From assembly GCF_032121415.1 (NCBI RefSeq), contig NZ_CP135079.1, forward strand, positions 5,952,001 to 6,016,000: DNA of 64,000 nt, read 5' to 3'. The position numbers and the translations under genes were made by a program. The notes below the pieces were generated by a model. The model made no database searches, was not told where the DNA came from, and saw only the letters and a list, made by a program, of their open reading frames with translations. Every line of letters begins with the position of its first letter. Positions within the stretch are counted from its first letter, which is position 1. This DNA comes from Streptomyces parvus. GTDB lineage: Bacteria; Actinomycetota; Actinomycetes; Streptomycetales; Streptomycetaceae. Shown piece after piece: positions 1 to 8,864 of this stretch.

Positions 1-1
1 G

Positions 2-1030
2 AAGCAGACCAACGAGGAGGGCGGCATCTGCGACCGGAAGATCGAACTGACGGTCCGCGACCACGGATACGATCCGCAGAAGGCGATCGCCGCTTACACC
101 GAGCTGGCCCCGGACGTGGTGGGCTTCGCCCAGTTCATCGGCTCCCCGTTCGTCGCCGCCGTCGAACAGCGCATCGACGGCCAGGACAAGGGCCTCGTGC
201 TGCCCCAGGCCTGGTCGGCGAACCTGCTCGGCTCCCCGTACATCCGGGTCATCGGCGCCACCTACGACGTCGAGACGATCAACCTCATCGACTATCTCCT
301 CGCCGAGAAGCGCATCGCGAGGGGCGACAAGATCGGTCACGTGTACTTCGAGGGCGACTACGGCGAGAACGCGCTCGCCGGCTCGAAGCACGCGGCGAAG
401 GAGGCCGGGCTCACCGTCGTCGAGCAGAAGATCAAGCCGACCGACAACGACATGACGGCCCAGGTCGCCGCCCTCAAGCAGGCCGGGGTCAAGGCCGTGG
501 TCGTCAGCGCCGGCCCCCGCCAGGCGGCCTCGCTCGTCGGCGTCGCCGCGGCCACCGGCTTCGACGTCCCGGTCGTCGGCAACAACTCGGCCTTCGCCCC
601 TCAGCTGTTGAAGACCCAGGCGGGCCCGGCCCTGCTCAAGGACTACTACGTCGCCTCCTCCACGCTGCCCATCGGCGACCCGGGCGACGGCCCCGCCAAG
701 CTCGCCGAGGAGTACGCCGCCCAGTACCCGAAGGACGTCCTCGACAACGGCGTCGTCGCCGGCTACACGGCGGCCTCCCTCTTCGGCGAGGCCCTCTCCA
801 AGGCCTGCGACGACAAGGACCTCACCCGCGAGGGCATCGACAAGGCGCTCCTCACGATCAAGGGGTACGGGACCGAGTTCGGGGTGACGCACGACTTCTC
901 GGACCCGAAGGCTCCGTCCACCCGGGAGAGCGTCATCATGAAGCCCGACACCGGTGCCGCCGGCGGGCTGAAGGTGGTCCGGCCGGCCGAGGTCGCCCCG
1001 GCCGCCGAGTCCTTCACCATAGGCAACTGA
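2..1030 (+). CDS. ABC transporter substrate-binding protein, branched-chain amino acid type (5' truncated)
   Basis: The reading frame is open from base 2 to a TGA at 1030, so the N-terminus (signal peptide and start) lies outside the window; 342 residues are visible. The protein has the type-I periplasmic-binding fold of the Leu/Ile/Val-binding family. It includes a central HVYFEGDYGENAL segment and VGNNSAFAPQLL, and late in the chain GVVAGYTAASLFGEAL, typical of the lobe-two hinge region. Its expected role is to capture a small solute outside the membrane for an ABC importer; the substrate cannot be read from sequence. No permease or ATPase gene is visible on the right, so partners, if any, lie to the left. 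The neighbour on the opposite strand carries a related binding domain fused to a kinase. Confidence 0.85.
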   Translation, partial: KQTNEEGGICDRKIELTVRDHGYDPQKAIAAYTELAPDVVGFAQFIGSPFVAAVEQRIDGQDKGLVLPQAWSANLLGSPYIRVIGATYDVETINLIDYLLAEKRIARGDKIGHVYFEGDYGENALAGSKHAAKEAGLTVVEQKIKPTDNDMTAQVAALKQAGVKAVVVSAGPRQAASLVGVAAATGFDVPVVGNNSAFAPQLLKTQAGPALLKDYYVASSTLPIGDPGDGPAKLAEEYAAQYPKDVLDNGVVAGYTAASLFGEALSKACDDKDLTREGIDKALLTIKGYGTEFGVTHDFSDPKAPSTRESVIMKPDTGAAGGLKVVRPAEVAPAAESFTIGN

Positions 1031-1063
1031 GCCCTGCGCGGGAGGTCTGACCGGGGGGCGGAC

Positions 1064-1095
1064 GGAGGTCTGACCGGGCACCCGGTCAGACCTCC
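1064..1095. terminator. Bidirectional hairpin terminator between convergent genes
   Basis: GGAGGTCTGACCGGG (1064-1078) and its exact complement (1081-1095) are separated by two bases, giving a perfect 15-bp stem. The right arm overlaps the stop codon and last codons of the kinase gene. A second copy of the left arm lies at 1041-1055 and could pair with the same right arm. Confidence 0.7.
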
Positions 1096-3302
1096 CGGCC
1101 GTCCATCCCGACGTACCGGAAGCGGCCCCGCTCCACCCGGTAGACGAAGACCCCGGTCCCGGTGTACATCCCGTTGGCCGACTCGAAGGCGTAGCTCTTG
1201 GACACGCCCTTGTACGAGGTCGTCCGCAGCGCGGGCAGCAGGTCCTGGCGGGTCAGCTTCTCCCGGCCCAGCCCCTCCGCGCAGGAGGCGATCAGCCCCA
1301 CCGCGTCGTACGCCTCGGCCGCGAACAGCGGCGGCGCGTGGTCGAAGCGCTTGCGGTAAGCGGCGGCGAACGGGTGCACCGAGGGTACGGAGGCGGGGTC
1401 GGCGGCCGTCGAGACGACCAGCCAGCCCGCCGCGTCCTCACCCGCCTCCGCCAGGAACCGCGGGTCGTGCACGGCCTGGGTGGCGATCTTCGGCCCCAGG
1501 AACCCGGCCCTGGTCAGCGACTTCGCGAACCGTCCGGCGTCCCGCCACCCGCCTCCGTACACCACTGCCCCCGGCCGCTTCGCGGTGATCCGCTCGGCCT
1601 CCGCGTCCAGGTCGCGCGTGCCTTCGCGTACGGTCTCCGCGAACACGGTGCGGCCGTTGCCGCGCAGCCCCGTGTCGAGGAAGCGGGTGGTCTGCCGGCC
1701 GTACTCGGTGCCGTCGTCGACCAGCGCCACTTGATCGATCTCGTACGCCCCGAGGAACTGGGCCACCGGCAGCATCTGCATGTCGTTGCGCGGCCGGGCG
1801 CACAGGAAGATCCGGTTCAGATGCCGGATGTCCCCGTCGACCACGCTGAGCAGCGGGAGCGCCGCCTCGTCGTAGGCGACCAGCGCCTCCCGGGCCGCGT
1901 CCGTGCCCGTCGCGCCGATCGCCGCCACCAGGAGCGGGTCCTCGGCGAACCGGCGCACCGCCGCCTTCGCCCGCTCCTCCTCGCCCCCGTCGTCGACCGT
2001 GGTCAACCGCAGCGTGAACGGCGCGTCCCCCCGCGCGTTGTGCTCGGCCACCGCGAGCCGGGCCGCCCGGTCCTGCCCCTTGCCGACGGCCGCGGACGGG
2101 CCGCTGAGGTCGGCCTGGAGCCCGATGCGCAGTTCCGGGCGGGCCGTCTTCCCGTCGGCCTCGCCCCCGCCGCCCGGGTCCCTGTCGCCGCCCGAGACCA
2201 GCCAGACGGTGGTGGTGCCCGCCGCGGCGAGCACCGCGCCCCCGGTGGCGTACGCGAGGAAGCGGCGGCGGCCGGGGGCGGCGGCGACGGCGGTCGTGTG
2301 CCGGCCTCCGCTCCCGGTCCCGGCGCCTGTGCCGGGGCCACCGGACGAGACACCGAACGGGCCCCCGCCCGAACCGCTGCCCGGACGGCCGTCCGCGCCC
2401 GCGTCCAGTCTCGTCGCGTCGATGTCGGGCAGGGCGAGCATCCGCGCCGAACGCTCGGCGATCAGATGGGTGACCGGACCGGGCAGCCAGCTGCCGCCCG
2501 GCAGGTCCTCGGCGAACGCCTGCCGGATGTCCGCCGCCGTCGGACGCTCCCCGGGCTCCTTGGCCAGGCACGCCTCGACCACCGGGAGCAGCCCGGGCGG
2601 CAGCGCGCTCAGATCCGCCGTGTCGTGCACGGTGCGGAACAGCATCGCCTCCACCGGCCCGGAGCCGAAGGGCCGCCCGCCGGTCGCCGCGTACACCAGG
2701 ACACAGCCCAGCGAGAACACGTCACTCGCCGGGCCGATCCGCCGCCCCTGCGCCTGCTCGGGCGAGAGGAAGCCGGGGGAGCCGACGATCACGTCGGTCG
2801 CCGTGAGGACGGTGTCGTCCAGGGCGCGCGCGATCCCGAAGTCGATCAGCCGGGGGCCGTCCAGACCCAGCAGGACGTTGCCGGGCTTCACGTCCCGGTG
2901 CACCAGGCCCGCCGTGTGGACGGCCTCCAGCGCCTCCGCGAGCATCGAGCCCAGCGCCCGCACCCCGCGCTCCGGCAGCGGCCCCCCGCTGCCGACCGCC
3001 TCGCTCAGGGCGGGCCCCGGCACGAACTCGGTGGCCAGCCACGGGGCCGGCGCCTCGGTGTCGGCGTCGACCACCGGCACCGCCCACCGGTTGCGGACCC
3101 GCCGGGCGATCGCCACCTCCCGCCGGAAGCGGGCCCGGAAGCCGGTGTCGTCGGCGTACTCCGCGCGGATCAGCTTGATCGCCACCAGCGCGCCGCCGGG
3201 CGACCGGCCCAGCAGCACCACACCCATGCCTCCGGCGCCGAGGCGGCCGAGGACGCGGTACCCGGCGATCCGTGCGGGGTCGGTGGAACGGAGCGGTTCC
3301 AT
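1086..3302 (-). CDS. Ser/Thr protein kinase fused to a solute-binding domain (receptor-like)
   Basis: 738 aa from an ATG at 3302. Residues about 14-270 are a Hanks-type kinase: glycine loop GRLGAGGMG (19-27), VAIK lysine (K43), HRDVKP (135-140) and DFG (154-156). A Gly/Ser-rich linker (about 300-335) leads to GRRR and one hydrophobic segment (about 349-370). Residues about 391-735 form a Leu/Ile/Val-binding-protein-like domain. The predicted layout is a cytoplasmic kinase, one membrane pass and an extracellular ligand-binding sensor. Such kinase/substrate-binding fusions are known in streptomycetes. The kinase core looks intact. The ligand is unknown; the adjacent stand-alone binding protein of the same family suggests a similar ligand class, which is inference. 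The GRRRF segment just before the membrane span resembles a Tat motif but sits internally. Confidence 0.9.
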   Translation of the reverse strand: MEPLRSTDPARIAGYRVLGRLGAGGMGVVLLGRSPGGALVAIKLIRAEYADDTGFRARFRREVAIARRVRNRWAVPVVDADTEAPAPWLATEFVPGPALSEAVGSGGPLPERGVRALGSMLAEALEAVHTAGLVHRDVKPGNVLLGLDGPRLIDFGIARALDDTVLTATDVIVGSPGFLSPEQAQGRRIGPASDVFSLGCVLVYAATGGRPFGSGPVEAMLFRTVHDTADLSALPPGLLPVVEACLAKEPGERPTAADIRQAFAEDLPGGSWLPGPVTHLIAERSARMLALPDIDATRLDAGADGRPGSGSGGGPFGVSSGGPGTGAGTGSGGRHTTAVAAAPGRRRFLAYATGGAVLAAAGTTTVWLVSGGDRDPGGGGEADGKTARPELRIGLQADLSGPSAAVGKGQDRAARLAVAEHNARGDAPFTLRLTTVDDGGEEERAKAAVRRFAEDPLLVAAIGATGTDAAREALVAYDEAALPLLSVVDGDIRHLNRIFLCARPRNDMQMLPVAQFLGAYEIDQVALVDDGTEYGRQTTRFLDTGLRGNGRTVFAETVREGTRDLDAEAERITAKRPGAVVYGGGWRDAGRFAKSLTRAGFLGPKIATQAVHDPRFLAEAGEDAAGWLVVSTAADPASVPSVHPFAAAYRKRFDHAPPLFAAEAYDAVGLIASCAEGLGREKLTRQDLLPALRTTSYKGVSKSYAFESANGMYTGTGVFVYRVERGRFRYVGMDGREV

Positions 3303-3356
3303 CAGGGGTCAGTGCCTTTCGTCCGGGCCGCGGTCACTTCGGTTCCGGGCCCGCGG

Positions 3357-4193
3357 TCACTTCAGTTCCAGCTCGACGCGGTAGAGCACCTTGGCTCCGC
3401 CCTCGGCGGCGATCCGCAGCAGGTCGGTGTTCGTGTACCCCTGGGCGCCCTTGACCGACACGGCCGTCGTCACCGGGCCGATCCGGGACTTGGACCATAC
3501 GTAGTCCTGGACCCCGCCCGACTCCGGCCCCGTGTACTTCCCCGCCTCGAACAGTGAGGCGTCCGCGTTGCGCACGTCCTTCCGGTCGAACTGGAGGGAC
3601 ATCAGACCGCTGAGGCGCTGCCCGCCGCCCAGCACCTGATCCGGGCAGCGGAAGCTCTCCTGGACGGTGTCCTTGATCTCCCGGTCGGCCCCCGCCTCCG
3701 TCCGGTGCACGGTCACGGTCACCGCCCCCTGCACCCGGCCCTTGCCGCCCTGCGCCGGGATGTCGAGCCGCCGCGTGAAGCTGTCCAGTACGCCCGACGG
3801 CAGCGCGGAGCGGGTCCAGACGCAGGAGGCCGGGAGCACGGGCCAGCTGCCACCGCTCTCGTACGGGGTGTGCCGGACCATCCCCGCCGCCCAGTCGTTC
3901 TCCCCGAGCGCGGCGTTACGGGTCAGCTTCCGTGCCTGGGCCGCGTTCTTCGGGACCCGGTCCGGGTCCGGCGTGAAGTCGTAGGCGCTGGGCAGCGCGC
4001 CCGGCAGCGTGGACTGCTTCGGGCCGGGCCTCTTCGACGCCCCCGTCTTCTCCCCGCCGCCCTGCTTCGCCGACCCGCTCGGCTTCGGGTCGGGCCCGCT
4101 TCGGTCCTTCGACGCCGACCCGCCGCATCCGGCCAGCAGTACTCCCGCTGCCGCGAGTGCCGCCCCGCGTGTCCCCAACAGCATCAGCTTCAT
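3357..4193 (-). CDS. Secreted lipoprotein of unknown function
   Basis: 278 aa. The start was placed at the ATG at 4193 because it gives a short signal peptide ending in a lipobox (LLAGC, Cys about residue 22); the upstream in-frame extension would bury it. The mature N-terminus is a long Gly/Lys/Pro/Ser linker (about 24-65), followed by a globular domain with Cys residues in SCVW and SFRCPD that could pair. No enzyme motif is recognisable. It lies 54 bp downstream of the kinase-receptor start on the same strand, so it is upstream of the kinase in transcription order and may be co-transcribed with it. It could be a cell-surface partner of that receptor, but only position supports this. Confidence 0.7.
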   Translation of the reverse strand: MKLMLLGTRGAALAAAGVLLAGCGGSASKDRSGPDPKPSGSAKQGGGEKTGASKRPGPKQSTLPGALPSAYDFTPDPDRVPKNAAQARKLTRNAALGENDWAAGMVRHTPYESGGSWPVLPASCVWTRSALPSGVLDSFTRRLDIPAQGGKGRVQGAVTVTVHRTEAGADREIKDTVQESFRCPDQVLGGGQRLSGLMSLQFDRKDVRNADASLFEAGKYTGPESGGVQDYVWSKSRIGPVTTAVSVKGAQGYTNTDLLRIAAEGGAKVLYRVELELK

Positions 4194-4387
4194 CTCGGAC
4201 CCCCCCGGTCCCCGGCGCGCCCCGTGGCCGAAATGGCCCGGGTGTCGGTTGCGAGGCGATTCTAGAAGCCCGGTCCGGCGGAGGGACGGGAACGTGGTAC
4301 TCACCCCCGTGCCGGAAATTCTCAGCCACCGGGAGGGCATCGCCTCTGGCGGCGGGACGCGCGCGGTGGTAGGGCCCCCGCCGCACC

Positions 4388-4446
4388 GGAAACGCGCGAG
4401 GGCCCGGATGCCGGGGAGCATCCGGGCCCCGAGGGTTCGCGTTTCC
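4388..4446 (-). terminator. Long two-part hairpin downstream of pssA
   Basis: An outer stem GGAAACGCG (4388-4396) pairs with CGCGTTTCC (4438-4446), and an inner 12-bp stem GGGCCCGGATGC (4400-4411) pairs with GCATCCGGGCCC (4418-4429) around a 6-nt loop. It begins 5 bp past the pssA stop codon and probably ends the psd-pssA transcript. Confidence 0.75.
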
Positions 4447-4450
4447 GCCG

Positions 4451-5314
4451 CTACGGCAGCTGAGCCGCCCGCGCCTCGCGCCGGTTGTCACGGAACGTGT
4501 TAACCCGCCGCGCCGTGGCGAACAGCGGGATCACCGCGCCGAGCACCACCTGGAGCGCGCAGCCCGTCTGGAGCAGCAGCTGACCGCCGGGGGCGTCGAA
4601 CGCCCATGCGGCGAGCAGCCCCATCGCGGCCACGATCCAGCTGAGCATCGCCACCGCGAGAATGCCCCGCGGCTTGGGGTACTCCACCCGGCTCACCATC
4701 AGCCATGCCACGCCGATGATCGCGAGCAGGGTCGGCACGAAGGGCAGCTCCAGGAGCACGATCGAGACGACCGTCAGCGCTCCGAAGGGGCTCGGCATGC
4801 CCTGGAACATGCCGTCCTTCAGCGTGACGCAGGAGAATCTCGCAAGCCTGAGCACCACCGCCAGCAACACGACGATCGCCGCCAGCGCCGACACCCGCTG
4901 GTGGGCGTCGTCGGCGACCATGCCGTACACGAGCACGAAGTAGGCCGGTGCGAGCCCGAAGCTGATGAGGTCCGAGAGGTTGTCCAGCTCGGCGCCCATC
5001 GGGGAGGAACGCAGCTTGCGCGCCACGAGTCCGTCGAACAGGTCGAAGATCGCGGCCATCAGCATGAGGATCACGGCGGTGGCGGCCGAGTGCCGGGCCA
5101 TGCCCGTCTCGTCGCTGCCCGTGAGGTGCGGGATCAGAATGCCCGTGGTGGTGAAGTACACCGCCATGAACCCGCACGTCGCGTTACCGAGCGTGAGCGT
5201 GTCCGCTATCGACAGGCGCATCGACAGCGGCATGTCCTCCGTGCCGTCGACGTCGTTCTCGTCTTCGGCCTCCGGCACCCAGCCGGACTTGGTATCAGGA
5301 TCAATCACGGTCAA
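4451..5314 (-). CDS. pssA: CDP-diacylglycerol--serine O-phosphatidyltransferase
   Basis: 287 aa. The enzyme makes phosphatidylserine from CDP-diacylglycerol and serine in the membrane, the first step to phosphatidylethanolamine. The CDP-alcohol phosphatidyltransferase signature is at about 94-115 (DG..AR...G...D...D, read as DGLVARKL...MGAELDNLSD). Several hydrophobic helices fill the rest, after an acidic N-terminal tail. The start is either TTG at 5314, with a GGGGGTG ribosome site about 8 nt upstream, or GTG at 5308. The gene overlaps the end of psd by 14 bp, implying translational coupling. The pairing with psd supports the assignment. A large hairpin follows the stop codon. Confidence 0.93.
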   Translation of the reverse strand: MTVIDPDTKSGWVPEAEDENDVDGTEDMPLSMRLSIADTLTLGNATCGFMAVYFTTTGILIPHLTGSDETGMARHSAATAVILMLMAAIFDLFDGLVARKLRSSPMGAELDNLSDLISFGLAPAYFVLVYGMVADDAHQRVSALAAIVVLLAVVLRLARFSCVTLKDGMFQGMPSPFGALTVVSIVLLELPFVPTLLAIIGVAWLMVSRVEYPKPRGILAVAMLSWIVAAMGLLAAWAFDAPGGQLLLQTGCALQVVLGAVIPLFATARRVNTFRDNRREARAAQLP

Positions 5315-5948
5315 TTCGAGTCACCCCCGCGGTGGTGGCCTGACCGACCTCGACCGCGACATCGATCCCCTCCGGGAGGTAGATGTCCACGCGCGAGCCG
5401 AAGCGGATCAGGCCGATGCGCTCGCCCTGCTCCACCTTCGTGCCCTCGGGGAGGTACGGCACGATCCGACGGGCGACCGCCCCCGCGATCTGCACCATCT
5501 CGATGTCGCCGAGCTCGGTGTCGAAGTGCCAGACAACGCGCTCGTTGTTCTCGCTCTCCTTGTTGAACGCCGGAACGAACCCGCCCGGGATGTGCTCGAC
5601 CGACGTCACGGTGCCCGCCAGCGGCGCGCGGTTGACGTGGACGTTGAGCGGGCTCATGAAGATCGCGACGCGGGTGCGCCCGTCCTTCCACGGCATGATG
5701 CTCTGCACCACGCCGTCGGCCGGGGAGATGACCCGGCCGTCGGTGATCTCGCGCTCGGGGTCACGGAAGAACCACAGCATGCCCGCCGCGAGCGCGGTGG
5801 TGGGCACGGCCACTGCCGCCCAGCGCCCCGACTTGCGGGCGCGGGCCAGGCTGAGGGCTGCGGTGGCGACGGTCGGCAGGAGCCACGGCGATGCTCCGCG
5901 GGCGATGCGGACCCCGCCGCGGGATGCGGTGGAAGTGCTGTCGGGCAT
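5301..5948 (-). CDS. psd: Phosphatidylserine decarboxylase
   Basis: 215 aa. It converts phosphatidylserine to phosphatidylethanolamine, using a pyruvoyl group made by self-cleavage. Visible family motifs are WFFRDPER (about 59-66), the SPADG segment (75-79) and SPLNVHVNR (99-107). The maturation site is FGS (183-185), where cleavage before Ser185 would give a large beta chain and a short alpha chain. This is the short archaeal/actinobacterial form, not the longer E. coli type. The start is the ATG at 5948, preceded by GAAGG about 7 nt away; a longer in-frame extension to 6038 has no support. It is first in a two-gene operon with pssA. Confidence 0.93.
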   Translation of the reverse strand: MPDSTSTASRGGVRIARGASPWLLPTVATAALSLARARKSGRWAAVAVPTTALAAGMLWFFRDPEREITDGRVISPADGVVQSIMPWKDGRTRVAIFMSPLNVHVNRAPLAGTVTSVEHIPGGFVPAFNKESENNERVVWHFDTELGDIEMVQIAGAVARRIVPYLPEGTKVEQGERIGLIRFGSRVDIYLPEGIDVAVEVGQATTAGVTRIDRD

Positions 5949-6128
5949 GAATGACCTTCGTAGCGGATGATGCCGCGCTGGCAACGGGGGACGGCGGCTT
6001 TCCGAAGATGCTATCGGTTGCCGGGCGCAACTGGGCAAGCCAGCAGCCGAGTCGGACTGTCGAACGCCGCCCGTCGAGGGTGACCCGGTGTGACGTTCTT
6101 CGCCACCAAATCACCTCAGAACGGACAA

Positions 6129-7334
6129 TCAGCCCTGGAATCGGTACTCCTCCAAGAGGCGCCGGCCAATGATCATTTTCTGGATCTCGGCGGTACCTTC
6201 ACCGATCAGCAGCATCGGCGCCTCGCGGTAGAGGCGCTCGATCTCGTACTCCTTGGAGAAGCCGTAGCCGCCGTGGATACGGAAGGCGTCCTCGACGACT
6301 TCCTTGCAGTACTCGGAGGCGAGGTACTTCGCCATCCCTGCCTCCAGGTCGTTTCGTTCCCCGGAGTCCTTTTTGCGTGCCGCGTTCACCATCATCGCAT
6401 GAGCGGCCTCGACCTTGGTGGCCATTTCGGCCAGTTTGAACTGGATCGCCTGGTGCTGGGCGATCGGCTTGCCGAAGGTGTGGCGCTGCTGGGCGTACGA
6501 AATGCCCAGCTCGAATGCACGCTGCGCGACTCCGCAGCCACGCGCGGCGACATTCACCCGTCCGACTTCGACGCCGTCCATCATTTGGTAAAACCCTCGG
6601 CCGGTCGTGCCCCCGAGAACACGATTGGCCGGAATGCGCAGGTCGTCCATGATGAGCTCGGTCGTGTCGACGCCCTTGTAGCCCATCTTGTCGATCTTCC
6701 CGGGGATGGTCAGACCGGGCCGGACCTCTCCGAAGCCGGGCTCCTTCTCCACCAGGAAGGTCGTCATCGACTTGTGCGGCGGGGTGCCCTCGGGGTGGCC
6801 TTCGTCACTTCGGGCCAAGACGGCCACCAAAGTAGACGTTCCGCCATTCGTCAGCCACATCTTCTGGCCGTTGAGAACGTACTCGTCGCCGTCCTTCACG
6901 CCCTTGGACGAGATCGCCGAGACGTCCGAGCCGAGCGCCGGCTCGGACATCGAGAAGGCCCCGCGCACCTCGCCGAGCGCCATCCGCGGCAGAAACGTGT
7001 CCTTCTGCTCCTGCGTACCGTGCTGCTTGAGCATGTAGGCCACGATGAAATGCGTGTTGATGATGCCCGACACGCTCATCCAGCCGCGGGCGATCTCCTC
7101 CACGCACAGCGCGTAGGTGAGCAGCGACTCACCCAGCCCCCCGTACTCCTCGGGAATCATCAGCCCGAACAGGCCGAGTTCCTTGAGCCCCTCGACGATT
7201 TCCGTGGGGTACTCGTCGCGGTGCTCCAGCTGGGTCGCGACCGGAAGGATCTCCTTGTCGACGAAATCCCGGACCGTGGAAAGGATTTCCCGCTGGATGT
7301 CGTTCAGACTGGCGGTCTGGGCGAGTCGCGTCAT
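6129..7334 (-). CDS. mcd: Acyl-CoA dehydrogenase, probable (2S)-methylsuccinyl-CoA dehydrogenase
   Basis: 401 aa flavoprotein of the acyl-CoA dehydrogenase family, with the complete fold. It has an alpha-helical N-terminus with EEYGGLG, the flavin-contact MSEPALGSDV and WLTNGG region in the middle, and near the C-terminus the RIHGGYGFSKEYEIER motif. IGEGTAEIQ contains the expected catalytic Glu. As the last gene of the ccr operon, it most likely oxidises methylsuccinyl-CoA to mesaconyl-CoA in the ethylmalonyl-CoA pathway. Sequence alone would also fit a generic short-chain acyl-CoA dehydrogenase; the assignment rests on the operon. The ATG at 7334 follows AGGAGA by 6 nt. A 49-bp gap separates it from the hydratase gene. 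Confidence 0.82.
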   Translation of the reverse strand: MTRLAQTASLNDIQREILSTVRDFVDKEILPVATQLEHRDEYPTEIVEGLKELGLFGLMIPEEYGGLGESLLTYALCVEEIARGWMSVSGIINTHFIVAYMLKQHGTQEQKDTFLPRMALGEVRGAFSMSEPALGSDVSAISSKGVKDGDEYVLNGQKMWLTNGGTSTLVAVLARSDEGHPEGTPPHKSMTTFLVEKEPGFGEVRPGLTIPGKIDKMGYKGVDTTELIMDDLRIPANRVLGGTTGRGFYQMMDGVEVGRVNVAARGCGVAQRAFELGISYAQQRHTFGKPIAQHQAIQFKLAEMATKVEAAHAMMVNAARKKDSGERNDLEAGMAKYLASEYCKEVVEDAFRIHGGYGFSKEYEIERLYREAPMLLIGEGTAEIQKMIIGRRLLEEYRFQG

Positions 7335-7383
7335 GGCTGCTTCTCCTGTGGCTTCACGCGGATGGCCTTAAGGCTTCACACGG

Positions 7384-7887
7384 TTACTTGGCGGGCGTCG
7401 GGCGGCCGGGCTGCTCCCCGCCGCGCTCCTTGATGTACGTCTCGGTGGGGACCATCACCTTGCGCCGGAACACGCAGACGACCGTGCCGTCCTGCTTGTA
7501 GCCCTTGGTCTCCACGTACACGATGCCGCGGTCGTTCTTGGACTTCGAGGGGGTCTTGTCCAGCACGGTCGTCTCGCCGTAGATCGTGTCGCCATGGAAC
7601 GTCGGCGCGATGTGCTTGAGCGATTCCACCTCCAGATTGGCGATGGCCTTTCCGGAGACGTCCGGCACCGACATGCCGAGCAGCAGCGAGTAGATGTAGT
7701 TGCCGACGACGACGTTCTTACCGAAGTCGGTCGTCTTCTCCGCGTAGTTGCTGTCCATGTGCAGCGGGTGGTGATTCATGGTCAGCAGACAGAAGAGGTG
7801 GTCGTCGTACTCCGTGACCGTCTTTCCCGGCCAGTGCTTGTAGACGGCACCGACCTCGAACTCCTCATACGTGCGTCCGAACTGCAT
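7384..7887 (-). CDS. mch: MaoC-family dehydratase, probable mesaconyl-CoA hydratase
   Basis: 167 aa hot-dog-fold protein. It carries the (R)-hydratase-like region HPLHMDSNYAEKT and GNYIYSLLLGMSV. In the ethylmalonyl-CoA pathway this enzyme hydrates mesaconyl-CoA to beta-methylmalyl-CoA, and its place between the lyase and the dehydrogenase fits that step. The ATG at 7887 lies 2 bp after the lyase stop codon, so the two genes are translationally coupled. Streptomycete members of this family are single-domain, shorter than the two-domain Rhodobacter enzyme. An in-frame upstream extension runs antisense-shifted through the lyase gene and is not real. Confidence 0.82.
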   Translation of the reverse strand: MQFGRTYEEFEVGAVYKHWPGKTVTEYDDHLFCLLTMNHHPLHMDSNYAEKTTDFGKNVVVGNYIYSLLLGMSVPDVSGKAIANLEVESLKHIAPTFHGDTIYGETTVLDKTPSKSKNDRGIVYVETKGYKQDGTVVCVFRRKVMVPTETYIKERGGEQPGRPTPAK

Positions 7888-7889
7888 GA

Positions 7890-8864
7890 TCAGGCCTCCG
7901 GCGCTTCGAACTTGGACGTGCGCTGCATTCCGGCGGCCCGGCCCTTGCCCGCGATGACCAGGGCCATCTTGCGGCTGGCCTCGTCGATCATCTCGTCGCC
8001 GAGCATCGCGGAGCCCTTCTTGCCGCCCTCCTCGGAGGTGCACCAGTCGTATGCGTCGAGGATCAGCTCGGCGTGGTCGTAGTCCTCCTGCGAGGGCGAG
8101 AACACCTCGTTCGCCGCGTCGACCTGGCCCGGGTGCAGCACCCACTTGCCGTCGAAGCCGAGGGCGGCGGCGCGGCCGGCCACCTCGCGGTAGGCGTCCA
8201 CGTCGCGGATCTGGAGGAACGGGCCGTCGATCGCCTGGAGGTCGTGGGTGCGGGCCGCCATCAGGATGCGCATCAGGATGTAGTGGTAGGCGTCCGCCGG
8301 GTAGCCGGGCGGCTGCTGGCCGACGACCAGGGTCTTCATGTTGATCGACGCCATGAAGTCGGCCGGGCCGAAGATCAGCGTCTCCAGGCGCGGCGAGGCG
8401 GCGGCGATCTCGTCGATGTTCACCAGGCCCTTGGCGTTCTCGATCTGCGCCTCGATGCCGATCTTCCCGACCTCGAAGCCCATCGTCTTCTCGATCTGGG
8501 TCAGCAGCAGGTCCAGCGCCACGACCTGCTGGGCGTCCTGGACCTTCGGCAGCATGATGCAGTCGAGGTTGGGGCCCGCGCCCTCGACGACCGTGATGAC
8601 GTCCCGGTACGTCCAGTGCGTCGTCCAGTCGTTGACCCGCACGACCCGGGTCTTGCCGCTCCAGTCGCCGTTGTTCAGCGCGTCCACGATGTGGTGACGG
8701 GCGCCCTCCTTGGCGAGCGGCGCGCAGGCGTCCTCCAGGTCCAGGAAGACCTGGTCGGCCGGGAGGCCCTGGGCCTTCTCCAGGAAGCGCGGGTTGGAGC
8801 CCGGCACGGCCAGACACGAGCGACGCGGGCGCAGGCGGTTGACCGAGGGGGTGGGCGTGGTCAT
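7890..8864 (-). CDS. mcl: L-malyl-CoA/beta-methylmalyl-CoA lyase (CitE-like)
   Basis: 324 aa TIM-barrel lyase of the HpcH/HpaI-CitE superfamily. Visible motifs include RSCLAVPGSNPRFLEKA at the N-terminus, VFLDLEDACAP with its acidic metal-binding residues, IENAKGLVNIDEIA, and IFGPADFMAS. The expected reaction splits beta-methylmalyl-CoA into glyoxylate and propionyl-CoA, and malyl-CoA into acetyl-CoA and glyoxylate. The ATG at 8864 overlaps the mutase stop (ATGA) and has GGAGGT upstream. It sits third in the ccr operon, exactly where the pathway needs it. A citrate-lyase beta-subunit function is unlikely because no citrate lyase partner genes are present. Confidence 0.88.
   Translation of the reverse strand: MTTPTPSVNRLRPRRSCLAVPGSNPRFLEKAQGLPADQVFLDLEDACAPLAKEGARHHIVDALNNGDWSGKTRVVRVNDWTTHWTYRDVITVVEGAGPNLDCIMLPKVQDAQQVVALDLLLTQIEKTMGFEVGKIGIEAQIENAKGLVNIDEIAAASPRLETLIFGPADFMASINMKTLVVGQQPPGYPADAYHYILMRILMAARTHDLQAIDGPFLQIRDVDAYREVAGRAAALGFDGKWVLHPGQVDAANEVFSPSQEDYDHAELILDAYDWCTSEEGGKKGSAMLGDEMIDEASRKMALVIAGKGRAAGMQRTSKFEAPEA

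Noticed and set aside
1338..3557. Long open frame (739 codons) on the plus strand opposite the kinase gene
   Set aside because: Its Arg/Pro/Gly/Ala-rich translation shows no domain, and it mirrors the third-position GC bias of the kinase gene, which has full motifs.
7384..8817. A 477-codon frame that would extend the MaoC gene into the lyase gene
   Set aside because: The first 310 codons are a frame-shifted reading of the lyase; the hydratase itself starts at 7887 with a normal length.
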